DNA from: Parabacteroides sp. PF5-6
GTDB lineage: Bacteria; Bacteroidota; Bacteroidia; Bacteroidales; Tannerellaceae
DNA: 64,000 nucleotides
Direction: 5' to 3'
Assembly: GCF_029504695.1 (NCBI RefSeq)
Contig: NZ_JAQFIN010000014.1
Location: forward strand, 29,903-93,902
This document shows, piece by piece, positions 6,978-15,904 of the stretch (its first letter is position 1; the number at the start of each line of letters is the position of its first letter). The translations under genes and the position numbers were made by a program. Below the pieces are notes generated by a model. It worked only from the letters and a program-made list of their open reading frames with translations, ran no database searches and was not told where the DNA came from.

Positions 6978-7955
6978 ATGAAATCTCGTCTTGTTACATT
7001 ATATATAAACTATCTGCTGGGAAGCTATTCAAAAGAAGAGTTCCTGGAGATGAAGGCCCTTATCCGCAACGTGGACAACAGGGAACTGGAAGAGATGATG
7101 CATAACGCATGGAGTGATGAAATGCCATTCCCTTCGATGGCAGAGCCTACCAAGACCCGCTTAAAATCAAATATATTGACGGCTGTTTCTTTTGCTGATG
7201 GCAAGAGGCGGAAAAAGACAAACTGGTGGGCCGTTGCTGCAGTCGCCCTTATTCTTTTGTTCAGTGGGCAATCCCTGTTCTATTGGGTGAGGAGTCCGGA
7301 AAAAGAGGAGAGCCCGGTGATTGTAAACATCGATAAAGGACAAAAGGCAGTAATCAAGCTGCCGGATAATTCGGATGTGCATCTCAATGCGGAAACCCGT
7401 TTGGCGTACGACCTGAATAATCGCAAGCAGCGTCATGTGACATTAAGCGGAGAGGCCTACTTTGAAGTAGAGAAAAACGAAGAGCGGCCTTTTATCGTTG
7501 ATATGGGTGAAGTGCAGATCTGGGTCGTGGGAACCTCTTTTAATGCGAAGACATACAACGATGAAGAGTATATCTATGCCTCTTTGGTCGACGGGAGTAT
7601 TAAGCTGACCAGCAAATATTTTGAAGGATTTCAATACCTAAGTCCGAAAGAACAGTTTGTTTTTTCGAAGAAAGATGGTTCTTTCCGGATTATTCCCTTT
7701 GACAACTTGCAGGAGTTGGGCTGGATGGAAGATCGTTTGACTTTCAGTTCGGAGCCGTTGCATAAGATTATCACCCGCATTGAACGTTGGTATGGCGTGA
7801 ATATCGACCTGCAATGTCCGGAGATAAAAGATGACCTGATGTCCGGCGCATTCCTGGGTGAAGAATTGATTGATGTGCTTGAAGCAGTAAAAATCCAATA
7901 CAATGTAGACTATACAGTCAAAGGAAAGAATGTAGTAATCAGTATTAACAAATAA
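6978..7955 (+). CDS. FecR-family anti-sigma factor / signal transducer
   Basis: This 325-residue inner-membrane protein has the layout of FecR-type regulators. It has a cytoplasmic N-terminus (1-80) that would bind the sigma factor, one membrane span at about residues 82-104 (WWAVAAVALILLFSGQSLFYWV), a periplasmic FecR domain (about 115-215, with KGQKAVIKLPDNSDVHLNAET and VTLSGEAYFEVEKNEERPF), and a C-terminal DUF4974-like domain (about 255-325). The periplasmic part should contact the STN domain of the SusC protein encoded next, passing the signal of substrate uptake to the sigma factor. A terminator at 7990-8023 separates it from susC, so the receptor operon has its own promoter. Confidence 0.95.
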   Translation: MKSRLVTLYINYLLGSYSKEEFLEMKALIRNVDNRELEEMMHNAWSDEMPFPSMAEPTKTRLKSNILTAVSFADGKRRKKTNWWAVAAVALILLFSGQSLFYWVRSPEKEESPVIVNIDKGQKAVIKLPDNSDVHLNAETRLAYDLNNRKQRHVTLSGEAYFEVEKNEERPFIVDMGEVQIWVVGTSFNAKTYNDEEYIYASLVDGSIKLTSKYFEGFQYLSPKEQFVFSKKDGSFRIIPFDNLQELGWMEDRLTFSSEPLHKIITRIERWYGVNIDLQCPEIKDDLMSGAFLGEELIDVLEAVKIQYNVDYTVKGKNVVISINK

Positions 7956-7989
7956 AACAGAACACATGAGAGACACTTAGCACAACAAG

Positions 7990-8023
7990 AAAAGCCAAAG
8001 GATGTGCAGATCCTCTGGCTTTT
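7990..8023 (+). terminator. Terminator between fecR and susC
   Basis: AAAAGCCAAAGGAT (7990-8003) pairs with ATCCTCTGGCTTTT (8010-8023) with one mismatch. The T run is short. It separates the regulatory pair from the receptor operon. Confidence 0.7.
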
Positions 8024-8089
8024 AGAATGTTAATTCTTGAAAAAGAAGTAATCAATTAACAAGTATCAACCTTTTATCTTTTTAAAATC

Positions 8090-11000
8090 ATGAGTGCAAA
8101 TTTAAGTAATCGAATTTGTTTAACCGCGGATTATGTCAAAAATCCGTTCAAACGATTCTTAATAATTGTTATTACGTTGTTTATGACAATGGGCGTGCAG
8201 GCACAGTCGATAGAACAGCCTATAACAATTCAAGTCAACAAAGTCAATCTGAGAGAGTTTTTTAAAGAAGTAGAAAAGCAATCGACTTTTACTTTTGTTT
8301 ATCGCGATATCATTCTCGATGAGAAGCAGGATATCACGCTCGATGTTTCGCAGAAATCATTGGAGAGTGTATTGACGCAGGTATTGAACCCGAAAGGACT
8401 GGCTTTTCGGGTGAGTAACAAAACCATTGTGATCATACAACAAGAGAATCGAGGGAGTCGGGACGCCAATCGGCAGACGGCACCGGCATCAACCATTTCA
8501 GGCACAATCAATGATGCCGTAGGGGAACCGATGATCGGGGCAACGGTGCAGTTAAAAGGAACAACAACCGGTACGATAGCCGATTATGACGGACATTTTT
8601 CGCTTGCCGGGATTCGAATCGGAGATATCCTTGAAGTTTCCTATATCGGTTACAATGCCCAGGAGATTGTTGTAAAAGACGATAAGCCATTAGCTATCGT
8701 GTTGAAAGAGGATGTTCAGTTTCTGGATGAGGTGGTTGTTGTCGGTTATGGTGTTCAAAAGAAATCGGATATTACCGGAGCCGTTGCTTCGCTGTCGTCC
8801 GAGATGTTGGAAGAGAGGCCACAGACCAATATCATTCAATCCTTACAAGGGGCTATTGCCGGGTTGAATATCTCTATCACCGGTTCGAATGCCGAAGGTT
8901 CTTCTTCCACGACGACAATCCGCGGTACGAACTCTATTACCGCATCTAACAATCCGTTGATTATTATGGATGGTATTCCCTTTGAAGGGCCTTGGTCTGA
9001 AATCAATTCCAATGATGTTCAGTCTATTGAAGTGCTCAAAGATGCCTCTTCAGCGGCAATTTATGGTGCCCGCGGATCAAACGGGGTAATCCTTATAACA
9101 ACCAAAAAGGGGGATGCAGGAAAGCTCAGTGTTTCTTATAATGCTTTTTTTACCTCTACCAAGCCAACCAATCTGCCCCGGATGATGAATGGGGAAGAGT
9201 ATTGGAAGTATAAGCTTGAGGCATTGGAAGAGGCGAATACAACCACACCAACGGAAAGCAATCCGCAACCGTGGCTGGCCAATATGACCGATACGGAGGT
9301 TCGTATGCACAATGCCGGGATCTATACGGATTGGATCGATGTGATTACCCGCGATGCTTTCTCGCAACAACACAACCTCTCTTTTCGTGGCGGAGCGAAT
9401 AAAACAAAGTATTATATCTCTTTGAACTATATTAACGCGGAAGGTATTTCGCTGAACGATCAGTATGAACGTTATAATTTCCGCATCAACCTGGAGCAAG
9501 AGTTTTTTTCCTGGCTGAAGTACTCAAGCAACACGCAATTGGGGCGATATGACCGTAGTGGAAAAAGTCCTGACTTTGGACGTGCTTTTCTGATGATTCC
9601 GTTGGCTGAACCTTACAATGAAGATGGCTCAGTAAAACTAAAAGCGTGGGAGCACTCAAGCGAAGCGTTCAATCGTAATCCATTGAGTAATATCAAAGAG
9701 AAGAACAGCGATGTGCGTTATAAGGTGATAACAAATAATGCGTTGGATGTTTCTATTCCCTGGGTAAAAGGACTGACGTATCGACTGAATACCGGTTTTA
9801 CTCTGGAGACCAGTTCCTATAAGAATTATAGAGGGAGAGACACCTACCAGGGAGAAGGCTCGAATGGTGAACTTAATTTGGATGAATGGACTTCGACGGA
9901 TTGGATCATTGAGAACATCGTCAACTATGCCAACCAGTTCGGCAAACACAGTATCTTCTTTACCGGTCTTTATTCCACGCAAAGCAAAGTGTACGAGCAA
10001 ACCACAGTGAGCGGAAAGGACTTCCCGAACGATGTAATGTCTTACTATCAGGTAGCAAAAGCAGGGACACTGTCCGGGACCGGAAGTTATTGGAAACAAA
10101 ACCATATCTCGCAGATGGCTCGTCTGAATTATTCTTATGATAGCAAATACCTGATTACGCTTACTGCCCGTCGGGATGGCTATTCCGCATTTGGGGAAGA
10201 TAGTAAATTCGGTGTATTCCCCTCTTTGGCTTTAGGATGGAATCTATCCAATGAAGGGTTCTTTATGAATTCAAAGGTGAGTGATGTTGTCAGCAGTCTG
10301 AAATTGAGGACCTCCTATGGTATGAATGGTAATGAAGCGGTAAGCGGAGCTTACGTAACTCTGCCCAGCTTGAATACCTTTAATTATCTGACAGAAGACC
10401 ACAAACCGATGTATGGCTTTTATCCGGTACAGTTAGCTTCTCCAAACCTGGGTTGGGAAACAACTACTTCTTTCAATGTAGGTGTTGATTTCGGTATTCT
10501 GGAAGGACGTATTCAGGGAACATACGATATGTATTGGTCGAATACCAAAGATTTGTTACTGCAAAGAACGATTCCGACTATTAATGGAACGAACGTACTG
10601 TTGGATAACGTAGGTGAAACTTCAAACAGAGGCTGGGAACTACAATTGTCTTCAACCAATATCCTGAAGAAGAACTTCAAGTGGAATACGACATTGAATC
10701 TGGTACATTATAACTCAAAGATTAAGAACGTCGGGCTGTTTGATGAGGATGGCAAGCCTATCGATGATGTGGCTTCCGGTTGGTTTATCGGTGAGTCGGT
10801 TGGGGCGAACTATGATTATGTGTTTGATGGCATTTGGCAAATCACCGATCCGGCAAATCCTAAATCAGCACAAGATCCGAACTACCCTTCTTCCATCCCG
10901 GGCTATATGAAATATAAAGACCTGGACGGAGAGGTAGGAATCACCACAGCCGATAAGGCGATCATTGGCAAGAGCATTCCGGATATCACGATCGGTATGA

Positions 11001-11434
11001 TGAATATGTTTACCTACAGAGACTTTACATTGAGCTTCTTTCTCAACTCACAGTTTGGCCGGACGGCCAGAAATTACCTGAGAGATGTGAATGGCAACTC
11101 CTATGCGCAGAACAAGATGATGATTGAGTTTTGGACGCCGGATAATCCAATCAATACCTATCCTAAGAATCAACTTAACAACGGGGTAAACCCCGAAGGT
11201 GCAGGTTTCTATGAAAAAACAGATTTCATCCGTTTACAGGATGTCACCCTCTCTTACAAATTGCCAAAGACGTTGATGACCAAGGCTGGCATAGAGCGCC
11301 TGGAAGTTTATACCAATTTGAAGAATCTCTATACCTGGACAACTTGGACTGGCTTGGATCCTGAATATATAAGCAGCCAGCGGGCAGCTCCTCAAACGCG
11401 TTCGGTTGTTGTGGGGGTAAAGTTTGATTTCTAA
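8090..11434 (+). CDS. SusC/RagA-family TonB-dependent receptor with STN signalling domain
   Basis: This 1114-residue outer-membrane protein imports its ligand through a TonB-driven beta barrel. In order it has a signal peptide (to about residue 39, GVQAQS), a secretin/TonB short N-terminal domain (about 42-120) used for signalling to FecR, a carboxypeptidase-regulatory-like domain (about 135-215), the LDEVVVVGYG motif and plug domain (about 225-340, including the ALKDASSAAIYGARG-type block), and a 22-strand barrel ending in an aromatic residue (VVVGVKFDF). The STN domain plus the upstream sigma/FecR pair mean that expression is induced by the ligand. SusD follows after 21 bases. The downstream peptidases suggest peptides as ligand and not glycans; this is inference. 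Confidence 0.96.
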   Translation: MSANLSNRICLTADYVKNPFKRFLIIVITLFMTMGVQAQSIEQPITIQVNKVNLREFFKEVEKQSTFTFVYRDIILDEKQDITLDVSQKSLESVLTQVLNPKGLAFRVSNKTIVIIQQENRGSRDANRQTAPASTISGTINDAVGEPMIGATVQLKGTTTGTIADYDGHFSLAGIRIGDILEVSYIGYNAQEIVVKDDKPLAIVLKEDVQFLDEVVVVGYGVQKKSDITGAVASLSSEMLEERPQTNIIQSLQGAIAGLNISITGSNAEGSSSTTTIRGTNSITASNNPLIIMDGIPFEGPWSEINSNDVQSIEVLKDASSAAIYGARGSNGVILITTKKGDAGKLSVSYNAFFTSTKPTNLPRMMNGEEYWKYKLEALEEANTTTPTESNPQPWLANMTDTEVRMHNAGIYTDWIDVITRDAFSQQHNLSFRGGANKTKYYISLNYINAEGISLNDQYERYNFRINLEQEFFSWLKYSSNTQLGRYDRSGKSPDFGRAFLMIPLAEPYNEDGSVKLKAWEHSSEAFNRNPLSNIKEKNSDVRYKVITNNALDVSIPWVKGLTYRLNTGFTLETSSYKNYRGRDTYQGEGSNGELNLDEWTSTDWIIENIVNYANQFGKHSIFFTGLYSTQSKVYEQTTVSGKDFPNDVMSYYQVAKAGTLSGTGSYWKQNHISQMARLNYSYDSKYLITLTARRDGYSAFGEDSKFGVFPSLALGWNLSNEGFFMNSKVSDVVSSLKLRTSYGMNGNEAVSGAYVTLPSLNTFNYLTEDHKPMYGFYPVQLASPNLGWETTTSFNVGVDFGILEGRIQGTYDMYWSNTKDLLLQRTIPTINGTNVLLDNVGETSNRGWELQLSSTNILKKNFKWNTTLNLVHYNSKIKNVGLFDEDGKPIDDVASGWFIGESVGANYDYVFDGIWQITDPANPKSAQDPNYPSSIPGYMKYKDLDGEVGITTADKAIIGKSIPDITIGMMNMFTYRDFTLSFFLNSQFGRTARNYLRDVNGNSYAQNKMMIEFWTPDNPINTYPKNQLNNGVNPEGAGFYEKTDFIRLQDVTLSYKLPKTLMTKAGIERLEVYTNLKNLYTWTTWTGLDPEYISSQRAAPQTRSVVVGVKFDF

Positions 11435-11455
11435 CATGTTTAAAAGAATGAAGAT

Positions 11456-13258
11456 ATGAAAAAGTCAATTTCTATTCTAATTATATTATCTCTTGTCTTG
11501 ATGATGTCGGGGTGTGACGAGACTGATTTTCTCAAAGAAGAACCTCGCGATGCGATATACGCAGAAAATCTTTTAGTTGATCAGGCAGGTTTTCAATCCA
11601 TGATAACGGCTTTACACGGACTTATGCGGAATGAATACCGTCGGGGCGACTCCAATGGCGTAGGAAGTATTCCGGTCGTTCTGCATGCTGCTTTCTCGAG
11701 TGGCGCAGATAATGCTTGGGCGAATAATGCCAGTCAGGAACTGAAATTCCTTTATTATCCCAGTGAGATACGTAAGACCGACCTGGCTATTTTTGAAGGA
11801 ACATTCCTTTGGTTATACAAGATCATTAACACGGCCAATATGGTTATCTCCCGTGCCGAACGTACATCGGTTGATTGGGGCGGCAACTCGGAAGCAGAGA
11901 ATCTGGCCAATAAAAATGATATTGTTGCTCGTGCCAAGTTCTTCCGTGCTTGGGCTTATCGTCATCTGACCTATTCGTATGGTGCAGTGCCTCTTTCTAC
12001 CGAAGAGATTGACGGATTGAACTACCGTACCGACTGGGAGCGTAACCCGGTAGCTGAAATACGGGAAGTGATGGAAGATGATCTTACGTTTGCCGTGAAC
12101 ACCCTTCCTTTGCGTACTTCGAATAACAATGCCATATCGGGTGCAATGGCCCGTCATTACCTGGGCGAACTTTACCTGGCTATGGGTAATCCCGATGAAG
12201 CGATCAATGTACTTCGCCCGTTAGTCGAGAGTGGGGATTATTCGCTGATGACGGCTCCTTTCGGACAAAGCCCGGCAACGCCTGATTGTCCGTTTATCGA
12301 TGTCTTTACCACTCCGGCCTATAAAGATGGGAACAGAGAGGTGTTGTTCTACTTTGTGAATACCGAACCGACGATAAGTTCGGCCGGTGTTCCCGGTGAT
12401 ATGTATATCAAGAGTACATGGAAGAATTATTATGTGAATGACGCAGTGATCAAGAACAGCAATCGTAGCGCACCTGAATTTACCAGTGGTACACTTACTC
12501 ATCCGCAAGTGTTTTGGCTGAATAATGGGGGGAAAGGTGCCGGACGCGTCTCTGTCTCCCTCGGAGCGATTCGGTTGTACAACTATAAGAATATGGGTGC
12601 ACAGGATATGCGTATCAATGAACCGGCATTTGTCTGGAAGATCTATGAGAAAGATGCTTCAGGTAATATCGTCGAGTTCCTGGATAAGGGTGTATCGCCT
12701 ATCGATACCACGCTGACCTCGACTATGCTTGACGATACCCGCACGACGATCCAGAACTACAAATGGCCCTCTACCCGTAAATGGGATTATGTACAGATGA
12801 TTGCCACTTCGGGCGAGATCGATGCTACGTATGCCGATGTAGTCTATCTTCGTCTTTCCGATAGCTACCTACTCTATGCCGAAGCGCAATACAAAAAGAA
12901 CAACTATGATGAGGCGATCAAGTGGATCAATCGGGTGCGTGAGCGTGCCAACGCTGTGGCGATTACGACAGCCGACTTGTCGAGCGGTGGTTTGGATCTG
13001 ATATTGGATGAACGCAGCCGTGAATTGTTGTGTGAAGAAGAACGCCGTCATACGTTGATGCGTGTGAGCCAGGAAAACGGTGGGGATGAACGGGATGTGA
13101 ATAATTACTTCAAACGGCGCTCGCGCGAACATAACGAGGTGGCAGGTCGTGATGCACGAGGGATGAATACGTATGAAGTTCCGGTTCTCTTCCCCTTACC
13201 GCAGATCTTTATCGACTCAAATACGGGACGCGCACTGCAGAATAACCCGGGTTATTAA
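11456..13258 (+). CDS. SusD/RagB-family outer-membrane lipoprotein
   Basis: This 600-residue lipoprotein forms the lid of the SusC channel and binds substrate at the cell surface. A type II signal peptide ends in the lipobox MSGC with C20 as the lipidated residue, followed by the usual ETDFLKEEPRDAIY stretch. TPR-like helices carry the family blocks KNDIVARAKFFRAWAYRHL and YADVVYLRLSDSYLLYAEAQ, and the C-terminus has LDERSRELLCEEERRHTLMR and YEVPVLFPLPQIFIDSN. It is translated just behind susC, and its length fits the family. The next gene is 104 bases away, with a short hairpin between. Confidence 0.95.
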   Translation: MKKSISILIILSLVLMMSGCDETDFLKEEPRDAIYAENLLVDQAGFQSMITALHGLMRNEYRRGDSNGVGSIPVVLHAAFSSGADNAWANNASQELKFLYYPSEIRKTDLAIFEGTFLWLYKIINTANMVISRAERTSVDWGGNSEAENLANKNDIVARAKFFRAWAYRHLTYSYGAVPLSTEEIDGLNYRTDWERNPVAEIREVMEDDLTFAVNTLPLRTSNNNAISGAMARHYLGELYLAMGNPDEAINVLRPLVESGDYSLMTAPFGQSPATPDCPFIDVFTTPAYKDGNREVLFYFVNTEPTISSAGVPGDMYIKSTWKNYYVNDAVIKNSNRSAPEFTSGTLTHPQVFWLNNGGKGAGRVSVSLGAIRLYNYKNMGAQDMRINEPAFVWKIYEKDASGNIVEFLDKGVSPIDTTLTSTMLDDTRTTIQNYKWPSTRKWDYVQMIATSGEIDATYADVVYLRLSDSYLLYAEAQYKKNNYDEAIKWINRVRERANAVAITTADLSSGGLDLILDERSRELLCEEERRHTLMRVSQENGGDERDVNNYFKRRSREHNEVAGRDARGMNTYEVPVLFPLPQIFIDSNTGRALQNNPGY

Positions 13259-13295
13259 TTATCAACTCTATTACAATCTTATTTCGTTTCTCTCT

Positions 13296-13322
13296 CTCCG
13301 GCAGCACTTCTGTTAGCCGGAG
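13296..13322 (+). other. Hairpin between susD and the dcuC-like gene
   Basis: CTCCGGC (13296-13302) and GCCGGAG (13316-13322) form a perfect 7-bp stem with a 13-base loop and no T run. It may attenuate transcription or mark an RNA processing site that lowers expression of the inner-membrane genes relative to susCD. Confidence 0.45.
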
Positions 13323-13362
13323 GGGGATAGATGTCCTATGAGGTGTACTAATCTGAATAGAT

Positions 13363-14742
13363 ATGATTATTTCCATATTTGTTATTATCGTAACAGCCTA
13401 TCTGCTTTATAAGAAATATAATCCGCAAGGCGTGTTGATCCTTGCCGGGATTCTGATGATTATGGTTGCTTTGTTGACCGGTGTGCATACGCTGGAATTG
13501 AATAAGCCAACGGGAAGCCCCGTCTTCGATCTGTTTAAGGTGGTTGAAGAGACATTTATCACCAATATCGGCCGTGCCGGATTGATGATAATGACGATTG
13601 GCGGATATGTTGCTTTTATGAATAAAATAGAGGCGACCAATGCATTGGTGTATGTCTCGATGAAGCCGCTTTCCTTTTTTAGTAAACATCCCTATCTGGC
13701 GGCAACAATCACAATCCCTATCGGACAGATGCTATTTCTTACGACTCCCTCTGCAGCCGGGCTCGGGTTGCTTCTTGTAGCCTCGATCTATCCGGTATTG
13801 GTGCATTTGGGTGTGAGTAAGCTTACGGCCTTGTCCGTGATTTCTGCGGCAACGATCTTTGATCAGGGACCGGGCTCGGCCAATACCGCTTTGGCGGCAG
13901 AATTGATTGGTGAGACGAATGTCTTCTATTTCATTAAACATCAGCTACCTCTAGTGTTGCCAACAACTGCAGTCGTTATGTTACTTTACTATTTTAATAA
14001 CCGCTATTTCGACAGGAAAGATAAAGAAAGAATAGAAAGAGCGAATGTAGAACAAACGACGACTACCGAACCGAATACTCCGTTCACCGTAAATGCTCCT
14101 CTTTATTTTGCCTTATTGCCGGTCTTCCCTTTGATCCTGCTGATGGTATTCTCTCCTTATGTCGGTCTGTTTGATCCGCCAATCCAGTTGAATACGACTA
14201 CGGCTATGCTCTTTTCTTTGTTTGTCTCATTGTTGTTTGTCTTAATCCACAACCGCAGCATGAAGCAAACCTTTGAGGCTTTTGGCAGTTTCTGGAAAGG
14301 TATGGGTAATGTGTTTGTCAGCGTGGTCACTTTGATTGTTGCAGCTGATATGTTCTCTAAAGGACTGATCAGTCTGGGTTTTATAGATTCTCTGATCTCT
14401 ACATCCACGCATTTGGGCTTCTCCGGCGCGTTGATCTCTATTCTGATGACGCTGATTGTGTTTGGTGCGGCAGTGTTGATGGGAAGCGGGAATGCTGCTT
14501 TCTTCTCTTTTGGCCCATTGTTGCCAAACATAGCCAAACAATTGGGTCTGCCGGTCTCAGCTATGGTGTTACCCATGCAGTTGTCGGCCAGTATGGGGCG
14601 AGCAATCTCACCCATTGCCGGTGTTATTGTTGCCATAGCAGGAATAGCCGGTGTTTCTCCGATGGAATTGGCTAAACGGAATGCATTGCCTCTTACCGGA
14701 AGTTTGATCTTTTTGTTAGCGTATCATTTTATAACCTTATAA
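13363..14742 (+). CDS. DcuC-type C4-dicarboxylate carrier
   Basis: This 459-residue protein has about 12 hydrophobic segments and matches the DcuC family in length (E. coli DcuC has 461 residues) and in blocks such as the N-terminal VIIVTAYLLYKKYNPQGVLILAGI, the GQMLFLTTPSAAGLGLLL segment, DQGPGSANTALAAELIGETNVFYF and the late MGSGNAAFFSFGPLLP. DcuC carriers exchange or release succinate, fumarate, malate or aspartate in anaerobes. It sits 14 bases before the isoaspartyl dipeptidase gene. A simple reading is that aspartate released by that enzyme is fermented to succinate and exported here, or that an aspartyl compound is imported. The direction and substrate are inferred. Confidence 0.85.
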   Translation: MIISIFVIIVTAYLLYKKYNPQGVLILAGILMIMVALLTGVHTLELNKPTGSPVFDLFKVVEETFITNIGRAGLMIMTIGGYVAFMNKIEATNALVYVSMKPLSFFSKHPYLAATITIPIGQMLFLTTPSAAGLGLLLVASIYPVLVHLGVSKLTALSVISAATIFDQGPGSANTALAAELIGETNVFYFIKHQLPLVLPTTAVVMLLYYFNNRYFDRKDKERIERANVEQTTTTEPNTPFTVNAPLYFALLPVFPLILLMVFSPYVGLFDPPIQLNTTTAMLFSLFVSLLFVLIHNRSMKQTFEAFGSFWKGMGNVFVSVVTLIVAADMFSKGLISLGFIDSLISTSTHLGFSGALISILMTLIVFGAAVLMGSGNAAFFSFGPLLPNIAKQLGLPVSAMVLPMQLSASMGRAISPIAGVIVAIAGIAGVSPMELAKRNALPLTGSLIFLLAYHFITL

Positions 14743-14755
14743 CCCGAGATGCCGT

Positions 14756-15904
14756 ATGAAGTTTAAAGTAATTAAGAACGCGAATCTCTATTCGCCCGAG
14801 AAAAAAGGGGTGAATGATCTACTGATAGTAGGAGATAAAATCGCATTAGTAGATAAAAAAATCAGCCTGTCCGGAGTAGAGGTGGAGCTGTTTGATGCCG
14901 AAGGTAAAGTCGTTACTCCCGGGTTTATTGATCAGCACGTGCATATAACTGGTGCCGGAGGTCAGGTCGGATATGCCTCCTTAGTGCCGGAAGTTCAGTT
15001 AAGCGATTTGATCGCCCATGGTACGACTACGGTGGTAGGCCTTTTAGGTACTGATGGTTTTGTCAAAGAGTTAAGCTCTTTGTATGCCAAAGCCAAAGCG
15101 CTGGATGCCGAAGGCTTGTCGGCTTATATGCTGACCGGCTATTATGGTCTGCCGGAGAAAACAATGCTCAATAGTGTTGCCGAAGATCTGATCTTTATTG
15201 ATAAGGTTATCGGCTGTAAGGTAGCGATGAGTGATGACCGCAGCTCTTTCCCGACGGAGATGGAGATCCTTCGACTGATTAATCAGGTACGTCTTGGTGG
15301 GTTTACTTCAGGAAAGGTCGGTGTATTGCATATTCATTTAGGGAATCTTCCCGAAGGAATCTCTATCCTATTGGATATTGCAAAGAGGTATCCTTCGTTG
15401 ATCTCTTATCTTTCGCCTACTCACCTTATCCGTACCGAGGCTCTGTTTAATCAGGCGATTTCCTTTGCGAAGATGGGCGGGATGGTTGACTTTTCTACCG
15501 GTGGCACGAAGTTCGATGCCCCTCACCGTTGTGTGGTTAAGGCTTTGGAAGCCGGAGTTCCTCTTGACCGAATCACCTTTTCCAGTGACGGAAGGGGAGG
15601 CGTCCGTAAGTTTAATCCGGCGACAGGGGAAGATACATATACGCCAGCTCCGTTGGATCTGAACCTGAAAGAGATGGGTTTGTTGGTGAAGGAATGTGGA
15701 CTGTCCCTGGAGCAGGCCTTGCAATTGATCACCACCAATCCGGCCTCCAATATGCATTTGCCAGCCAAGGGACGTATCGAAAAAGGATATGATGCCGATC
15801 TCTGTTTGTTGGATGAGCAGCTCCGCCTGACGGATGTCTTTGCTAAAGGAGAACAGATGATGAGGGATGGAAAGATTATCAAAAAGGGGAGATACGAAGT
15901 ATGA
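14756..15904 (+). CDS. iadA: Isoaspartyl (beta-aspartyl) dipeptidase, IadA-type
   Basis: This 382-residue amidohydrolase would cleave beta-aspartyl dipeptides to aspartate and a second amino acid in the cytoplasm. All metal-site residues of the family are in place: H61 and H63 (DQHVH), the bridging K155 (GCKVAMSD), H194 (LHIHLG), H223 (PTHL) and catalytic D278 (SSDGRGG). Each is offset by exactly 7 from the E. coli IadA numbering as I recall it. R162 and R226, which hold the substrate carboxylates, and Y130 are also kept. The residue matching E. coli E77, which binds the substrate alpha-amino group, is Q70 here, so specificity may differ. It overlaps the next gene by four bases and follows the dcuC-like gene closely. 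Confidence 0.9.
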   Translation: MKFKVIKNANLYSPEKKGVNDLLIVGDKIALVDKKISLSGVEVELFDAEGKVVTPGFIDQHVHITGAGGQVGYASLVPEVQLSDLIAHGTTTVVGLLGTDGFVKELSSLYAKAKALDAEGLSAYMLTGYYGLPEKTMLNSVAEDLIFIDKVIGCKVAMSDDRSSFPTEMEILRLINQVRLGGFTSGKVGVLHIHLGNLPEGISILLDIAKRYPSLISYLSPTHLIRTEALFNQAISFAKMGGMVDFSTGGTKFDAPHRCVVKALEAGVPLDRITFSSDGRGGVRKFNPATGEDTYTPAPLDLNLKEMGLLVKECGLSLEQALQLITTNPASNMHLPAKGRIEKGYDADLCLLDEQLRLTDVFAKGEQMMRDGKIIKKGRYEV

